From Nocardia rosealba (GTDB lineage: Bacteria > Actinomycetota > Actinomycetes > Mycobacteriales > Mycobacteriaceae), in assembly GCF_020216065.1 (NCBI RefSeq), contig NZ_JAIWNA010000002.1:1273145-1337144 (forward strand): 64,000 nucleotides of DNA. The letters run 5' to 3'. Under the pieces are notes generated by a model that saw only the letters and a program-made list of their open reading frames with translations, did not search any database and was not told where the DNA came from. The stretch's first letter is position 1. Each line of letters opens with the position of its first letter. Below are positions 59,584 to 64,000 of this stretch, one piece after another. Made by a program: the position numbers and the translations under genes.

Positions 59584-60297
59584 TTACTGCGGCTGGATAT
59601 CCAGCCGGTAGCCCAGCCCGCGCACGGTCACCACGATGCGCGGATCCGAGGCGTCGCGCTCGATCTTGGTGCGCAGCCGGCGCACGTGGACGTCGACGAT
59701 GCGTTCGTCACCGAAAAAGCCTTGATCCCAGACTCTTTCGAGCAGCACCGCGCGGCTGAGCACGCGGCCGGGGGTCTCGGCGAGTTCGCACAGCAACCGG
59801 AACTCGGTGACCGTGAGGTGCAGTTCCTCGCTGCCACGGCGCACCGCGCCCGCGTCGGCCGCGAGGACAAGGGGACGCACCGGGTCGTCGTCGAGGACGA
59901 CTTCGGGGGTGGCGTCGCGTTCGGCGGCGATCCTGGCGCGGCGGCGCAGGGCGCGCATCCGGGCGGTGATCTCCTTGATCTCGAACGGTTTGCTGACGAA
60001 GTCGTCGGCACCGGCTTCCAGGGCGGCGACCACGTCGTGGGTGTCGTACCTGGTGCTGATCACGATGATCGGCACGTCGTGGTCGCGGCGGATCTCGCGG
60101 ATGCAGTCGAAGCCGTCGGTGGCCCCGCGCATCAGGTCGACGATCATCAGGTCGGGCGGGCCGTCGTTGCGGAGCCGGTCGAGGGCGTCCTCGGGGACGC
60201 CTGCCTCAGCCACGGCGTAGCCCTCGTCTTCCATCGCGCGGCGCAGATCGCCCCGCATCTGCACATCGTCGTCGACGATCATCAAGTTGGCGGTCAT
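59584..60297 (-). CDS. OmpR/PhoB-type response regulator without adjacent kinase
   Basis: 237 residues. In the receiver domain the acidic pocket is IVDDDVQM, the phosphorylation Asp is in DLMIVDLMRGATDG, and the Lys is in FVSKPFEIKE (about residue 104). The C-terminal winged helix has LTVTEFRLLCELAETPGRVLSRAVLLERVW and VDVHVRRLRTKIE. It is immediately upstream of ectABCD on the same strand. Control of ectoine synthesis is a reasonable inference. No histidine kinase gene lies within the window nearby. Confidence 0.92.
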   Translation of the reverse strand: MTANLMIVDDDVQMRGDLRRAMEDEGYAVAEAGVPEDALDRLRNDGPPDLMIVDLMRGATDGFDCIREIRRDHDVPIIVISTRYDTHDVVAALEAGADDFVSKPFEIKEITARMRALRRRARIAAERDATPEVVLDDDPVRPLVLAADAGAVRRGSEELHLTVTEFRLLCELAETPGRVLSRAVLLERVWDQGFFGDERIVDVHVRRLRTKIERDASDPRIVVTVRGLGYRLDIQPQ

Positions 60298-60582
60298 CCT
60301 CGCACCTCGCTGCCGCCCGGCGCGACCGTGACCGCCGATGCGGCTGTGTTCTGCCAATGCTCGCTCATGTGCACTTCCTTTGCTGACACGCTCGTGCGTG
60401 CGGCCGGTACACCTGGGGAATTCGCGTCCCCAGACCGACACGACATCCCGCTTTCGAGCTTGTTACCAATCCGTTACTTACCCAGAGCACTCGTCGCGTA
60501 AACCCGCCGTAACAATTCGTGCCCGATTTGTACGGTTCCGTAGGTCGGTCGGGATGCTGCGCGCGGTGGCATAGTCGACGGG
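60298..60582. promoter_or_regulatory. Divergent promoter region, response regulator / PLP enzyme
   Basis: 285 bp without a recognisable gene. An AT-enriched stretch at about 60460-60485 (TTACCAATCCGTTACTTACCC) and another at 60510-60545 are the likeliest promoter parts for the two divergent genes. Confidence 0.4.
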
Positions 60583-61518
60583 GTGATGCCCACTTTCGAC
60601 GACATCGAGGCCGCCGCCGCGCGGATCGAGGGCCGGGTTCGCCCGGTGACGGTTGCACCCGCTGGACCTGGGGATTCCCCGCTCTGGTTCGCGCTGGAGT
60701 TCTTGCAGTTCACCGGGACTTTCAAGGCGCGTGGCGCGCAGAACTTCCTGCGCGCCGCCGGGGAGTTGCCCGCCGCCGGTGTGACGATCGCCTCAGGCGG
60801 CAATGCGGGACTCGCGTGCGCGTGGTCGGCGCGCGAAGCGGGCGTGCCCGCGACCGTGTTTCTGCCCGAATCGGCGCCGCCGGTCAAAATCCGTCGACTT
60901 CGTGACTTGGGCGCCGATGTACGACTGATCGGTCCCGAGTACAAGCAGGCGCTGGCCGCGTGTCAGGAGTTCGCGGCCGACAGCGGAGCGCTGTTCTCGC
61001 ACGCCTACGATCACCCGCTCATCGCGGCGGGCGCGGGCACACTGATGCGCGAGATCCAGCAGCGCGTGCCCGATCTCGACACGGTGGTCGTCGCGGTGGG
61101 CGGCGGCGGACTGTTCACCGGAACCGCTGTCGCCGCACAGCATTTCGGCATCCGCACCGTCGCGGTGGAACCGGTGGGCTGCCGCTCGCTCAACGCCGCG
61201 CTAGAGGCGGGCCGTCCGGTGCAGGTGAGCGTCGACTCGATCGCCGCCGATTCGCTGGGCGCGCCGAACGTGTCGGAGATGGCGCTGGCCGCCGCCCAGC
61301 ACCCGGACGTGGTGTCGGTACTCGTCGAGGACGACACGATTCGCGCTGCGCGCCGACAGCTCTGGGACGAGCACCGGATCGCCGTCGAGAACGGTGCCGC
61401 GACCGCGCTGGCGGCGCTGCGCGACACCGGTTCCGGTGCGGCCTACCGACCCGCCGAGGGCGAGCGGGTCTGCGTCATCCTGTGCGGGGCCAACACCGAC
61501 CCGTCGGACCTGGTGTGA
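60583..61518 (+). CDS. Fold-type II PLP enzyme, serine/threonine dehydratase-like
   Basis: 311 residues. The PLP lysine is in TFKARGAQNF (about 45-54), the phosphate-binding SGGNAG at about 71-76 and the glycine loop VAVGGGGLFTG near 169-179. It probably deaminates a hydroxy-amino acid to a keto acid. It starts GTG-ATG, so 60583 and 60586 are alternative starts. There is no ACT regulatory domain, so it is the catabolic, short type. Confidence 0.88.
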   Translation: MMPTFDDIEAAAARIEGRVRPVTVAPAGPGDSPLWFALEFLQFTGTFKARGAQNFLRAAGELPAAGVTIASGGNAGLACAWSAREAGVPATVFLPESAPPVKIRRLRDLGADVRLIGPEYKQALAACQEFAADSGALFSHAYDHPLIAAGAGTLMREIQQRVPDLDTVVVAVGGGGLFTGTAVAAQHFGIRTVAVEPVGCRSLNAALEAGRPVQVSVDSIAADSLGAPNVSEMALAAAQHPDVVSVLVEDDTIRAARRQLWDEHRIAVENGAATALAALRDTGSGAAYRPAEGERVCVILCGANTDPSDLV

Positions 61519-61525
61519 GGGGTGC

Positions 61526-62380
61526 TCAGCGCACCAGTTCGTTCTTGGTGGCGTAGTTGGTCATCGCGGCATTGAGGCCGCGCATGGCCAGCGTGTAGCC
61601 ATACGGGACGTAGCGCTGGCCCCAATGGGCGAGGTGGATGTCGCGGGAGGTGTAGACCCAGTAGCGGTTGCGTTCCACACCGCGGATCACCGCGTCGGCG
61701 GCCTGTTCCGGCGTGACGGCATGGCGCAGGAACAGGCCGATGGCCTTGCGCAGCGCGGCGTTGTCGCGATCGACGCCCGCGATGTCGACGCTGTCGACCA
61801 TCGGGGTGGCCATCGCCCCGGGAAGCACGAGGCTGACGCCGATCTTGTGCCTGCGTAGGTCGAACCGCAGCACCTCCGACACACCGCGCAGCCCGAACTT
61901 CGTCGCGCTGTAGGGCGCGTGCCACGGCAACCCGAACAGTCCGGCCGCCGAGGACACGTTCACCAGGTGACCGCCACGCCGCGCGGCGATCATCGGTGGC
62001 AGGAACTCCTCGATGACGTGGATGGGGCCCATGAGGTTGATGTCGATGGTGCGCCGCCACTGCTGATGGGTGAGTTTGTCGACGGTGCCCCAGGTGGCGA
62101 TGCCCGCCACGTTCATCACGATGTCGACGTGCCCGACGGCCTCGAAGGTGTGTGCGGCCAGCCCGACGACGGCCGAATGGTCGCTCACGTCGGCGGGATG
62201 GGCCAGGTGCACGGTGGCACCGGCGGCGCGCAGTTCCTCGGCGGTGGCGGCCAGTGTGTCGGCGGTGATGTCGGTGAGCACCAGCGACGCGCCCTTGGCG
62301 GCGGCCGCGAAGGCGGTGGCCCGGCCGAGACCGCTGGCGGCGCCGGTGATCAAACAGGTCTTCCCGTCGAACTTCGTCAT
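61526..62380 (-). CDS. Short-chain dehydrogenase, long C-terminal type
   Basis: 284 residues with TGAASGLGRATAFAAAAKG (about 12-30), NVAG, catalytic Ser in VNVSSAAGLFGLPWHAPYSATKFG with YSATK, and a C-terminal extension (YWVYTSRDIHLAHWGQRYVPYGY) seen in mycobacterial/nocardial membrane-associated SDRs. The substrate is unknown. It is convergent with the PLP enzyme. Confidence 0.9.
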   Translation of the reverse strand: MTKFDGKTCLITGAASGLGRATAFAAAAKGASLVLTDITADTLAATAEELRAAGATVHLAHPADVSDHSAVVGLAAHTFEAVGHVDIVMNVAGIATWGTVDKLTHQQWRRTIDINLMGPIHVIEEFLPPMIAARRGGHLVNVSSAAGLFGLPWHAPYSATKFGLRGVSEVLRFDLRRHKIGVSLVLPGAMATPMVDSVDIAGVDRDNAALRKAIGLFLRHAVTPEQAADAVIRGVERNRYWVYTSRDIHLAHWGQRYVPYGYTLAMRGLNAAMTNYATKNELVR

Positions 62381-62414
62381 GGCCCCGACCCTACGGTTCG
62401 CTCGATGTTCCCGT

Positions 62415-63065
62415 CTACGACAGGGTATCGATGGTTATGGTCGTCCAGCCGCCGACGTGCAGGCGGCTACCCGCCCGCAACGGCACCGGAACTTGTGGCG
62501 ACAGCGGTGTCTCGGTGCCGTCGAGGCTGGTCCCGTTGGTCGAGCCGAGGTCGGTGACGGTGAGCGAGCCGTCGGTCCCGACGCGCAACAGGGCGTGCGC
62601 ACGCGACACACCCGGGTCGGCCGGGGCGATGCCGAGGTCGATCTCGGGCACGATGCCTTGCGACGCCGAACGTTTGCCGATCAGGAACTCGGTGCCGCGC
62701 AACTCGATCCGGCGTTCGGGGTAGAAACCAGGGAACGCCACCCGGTCGGCGTCGGGACCTTTGCGGGCCTGCACCCGGTCGTAGAACTCGCGGTCGGCGA
62801 AAACCCTGGCCACCCACACGGTTGCGCGTTCACCGGCGACGTCGGGTGCACCGACGGGCGGTGCGTCGGTGTGCGATGGCGGTGGCGCGGGCAGGGCCGA
62901 GTCGTATCCGCAGTTCTCGCAGAAGCGTCCGCTGGTCGGCACCGAACACGCGGGGCACAGGCGCAGATCGGCCGGATCGGTTGCCGGGGCACCGGAGAGT
63001 GCCGACCCGCACACATCGCAGTAGTCGGTGGCCTGCGTCTGGTGACCGTCCGCGCACACCGCCAT
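62415..63065 (-). CDS. Double zinc-ribbon and FHA-domain protein
   Basis: 216 residues. Two zinc ribbons at the N-terminus: CDVC paired with an early Cys (about 4-19), and CPAC/CENC (about 38-53). After a Pro-rich linker an FHA domain occupies about 110-210, with FLIGKRSAS, the phosphothreonine-contact SRAHALLRV and DLGSTNGTSLDG. It should bind phosphothreonine peptides made by a Ser/Thr kinase. It lies one base after the vWA gene stop (TGACATG), so they are co-translated. Confidence 0.92.
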   Translation of the reverse strand: MAVCADGHQTQATDYCDVCGSALSGAPATDPADLRLCPACSVPTSGRFCENCGYDSALPAPPPSHTDAPPVGAPDVAGERATVWVARVFADREFYDRVQARKGPDADRVAFPGFYPERRIELRGTEFLIGKRSASQGIVPEIDLGIAPADPGVSRAHALLRVGTDGSLTVTDLGSTNGTSLDGTETPLSPQVPVPLRAGSRLHVGGWTTITIDTLS

Positions 63066-63066
63066 G

Positions 63067-64000
63067 TCAGGAACCCTCCGACCGCAATCGGGTGGTCTTG
63101 GTCGAGCGGATGTCGAGCGCGAGTTCGTCGGCGGCCGCGACCTGACCGCGCAGCTTCACCGTCCCGTCCTTCTCGTCGACTTCGACGACGGTGCGAAGCA
63201 GTTTGGCGGTGGACTCGTGTCCCGAGGCGGCGGCCAGTTCCACCGCGCGGCGCAATTTCGCGGTGGCCGTGGACAAGTCGCCCTCGCGGCGCGCGGCAAG
63301 GCCTTCCTGGACGGCCTGGGCGAGTTCGACCTGGCCGGTGTAGTGGGCGACGCGGGTGCTGATCCTGGTCGACAGGGTGGAGTCGGTGGTCCACACCGCC
63401 CGAACCAGTCCCTGACCGAGCACGTCCTCACCCGCGAGCACGCTGAGACGGGCCGCCAGCTTCTCCCGCCCGGGCGCGGCCGGTTCCAGTTCGATCTGCA
63501 GGTGGTATTCGCGTTCCTCGGCCGCCCACGACGACAGCGGGTAGTCCCCCACCTGCGCACCGGAATCGGTGCGGCGCCCGGTGAGGTCCTCCAGCACGGG
63601 CGCGACCTGCTTGACCATGCGCACCCGCGCACCCGCCGGAGTCCACACGCGCAGGGTGAGTTCCGGGATCACCCGGGCCGCCGACGAGCGCATCATGGCG
63701 GCGAAATCGGCCGCCAGGTCCTTGGGATCGGCGACGATATCGGCGCCGCCGGACAGCTTCGAGGAGATCTTGTGCAGATCGGCCGCCGCCCAGTCGGCAC
63801 CGACACCACGGCAGTCGCAGACGAAAAGCCCTTCAGCGCGGTCGAGTTCGGTGGCCAGCTGCTCGGGGGTCTCGTGTTCGTTCTTACCGTCGGTGAGCAG
63901 GATGGCGTGCGCCTGAGCACCCGGATGCCCGGCGGCGACCTGGCGGGCGAGGGCGAGCCAGGACCCCATGGCGGTGCCGCCGTCGGGCCGCAACCGATCG
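63067..64000 (-). CDS. von Willebrand factor A-domain protein (5' part outside window)
   Basis: The frame runs to the window edge, so the true start lies beyond 64000. Visible is the second half of a vWA domain (GGTAMGSWLALARQVAA with the metal-site Thr, ILLTDGKNEH with its Asp), then a beta-rich middle and a helical repeat-like region (AVQEGLAARREGDLSTATAKLRRAVELAAA). With an FHA partner it probably belongs to a Ser/Thr-kinase signalling module; the expected kinase and phosphatase genes would lie further right. Confidence 0.88.
   Translation of the reverse strand, partial: DRLRPDGGTAMGSWLALARQVAAGHPGAQAHAILLTDGKNEHETPEQLATELDRAEGLFVCDCRGVGADWAAADLHKISSKLSGGADIVADPKDLAADFAAMMRSSAARVIPELTLRVWTPAGARVRMVKQVAPVLEDLTGRRTDSGAQVGDYPLSSWAAEEREYHLQIELEPAAPGREKLAARLSVLAGEDVLGQGLVRAVWTTDSTLSTRISTRVAHYTGQVELAQAVQEGLAARREGDLSTATAKLRRAVELAAASGHESTAKLLRTVVEVDEKDGTVKLRGQVAAADELALDIRSTKTTRLRSEGS

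Noticed and set aside
1..64000. Mobile element or genomic island borders
   Set aside because: No transposase, integrase, tRNA-linked attachment site or long flanking direct repeat was seen; local AT-rich patches coincide with promoters.

Overview
The window is high-GC actinobacterial DNA. It carries a complete Mce lipid-import operon, actinobacterial CYP51, CYP125-like and CYP123-like P450s, an AlkB/rubredoxin cluster, F420/LLM-type oxidoreductases and an ectABCD operon. This combination best fits the Nocardiaceae, most likely Nocardia or a close relative such as Rhodococcus; that is inference from gene content. No insertion sequence, phage, tRNA or rRNA gene was seen.

Layout. 1-3.2 kb: a truncated flavin monooxygenase, a divergent GAF regulator and a secreted protein. 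3.4-6.8 kb: an alkane hydroxylase cluster (divergent TetR, alkB, one rubredoxin, rubredoxin reductase). 6.9-14.2 kb: a secreted protein, a MarR regulator, a Thr/Pro-rich surface protein that seems frameshifted at its 3' end, an alanine dehydrogenase-like enzyme and small genes. 14.3-22.8 kb: a Baeyer-Villiger-type monooxygenase overlapping an acyl-CoA oxidase-like gene, NUDIX, an NmrA-like reductase, an MFS/MarR pair, a DUF574 methyltransferase and a 48-residue zinc-ribbon-like protein.

22.9-45 kb is the most interesting part. Five transcription units (aldA-SDR-dehydrogenase-CMD; CYP51; SDR; FadD19-like ligase + CYP125-like; ferredoxin-SnoaL-unknown-CYP123) and a yrbEAB-mceABCDEF-mam operon are each preceded by a variant of the same 20-bp sequence, two GTCYRGAC boxes four bases apart, lying just downstream of a -10-like hexamer. 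The enzyme set is an expanded version of the Mycobacterium tuberculosis Rv0763c-Rv0771 CYP51 neighbourhood, here joined to a lipid importer and to homologues of steroid side-chain enzymes. It reads as a dedicated regulon for uptake and oxidation of a sterol-like or terpenoid lipid, possibly a 14-methyl sterol. 44.4-48.0 kb adds a secreted lipase, a Tat-exported cholesterol-oxidase-like enzyme and a TetR, which look like one operon with its own 15-bp palindrome.

48-56 kb is housekeeping-like accessory content: DUF1304, a deazaflavin-dependent reductase, an IclR regulator divergent to an SDR/DapB-like pair, DUF2795, a GT87 mannosyltransferase, a MarR with its operator and divergent membrane protein, and a Sel1-type repeat protein. 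56.4-59.5 kb is ectABCD (minus strand, translationally coupled), with an orphan OmpR-type response regulator just upstream. 60.6-64 kb holds a PLP-dependent dehydratase, an SDR, a zinc-ribbon/FHA protein and a vWA protein cut by the window edge.
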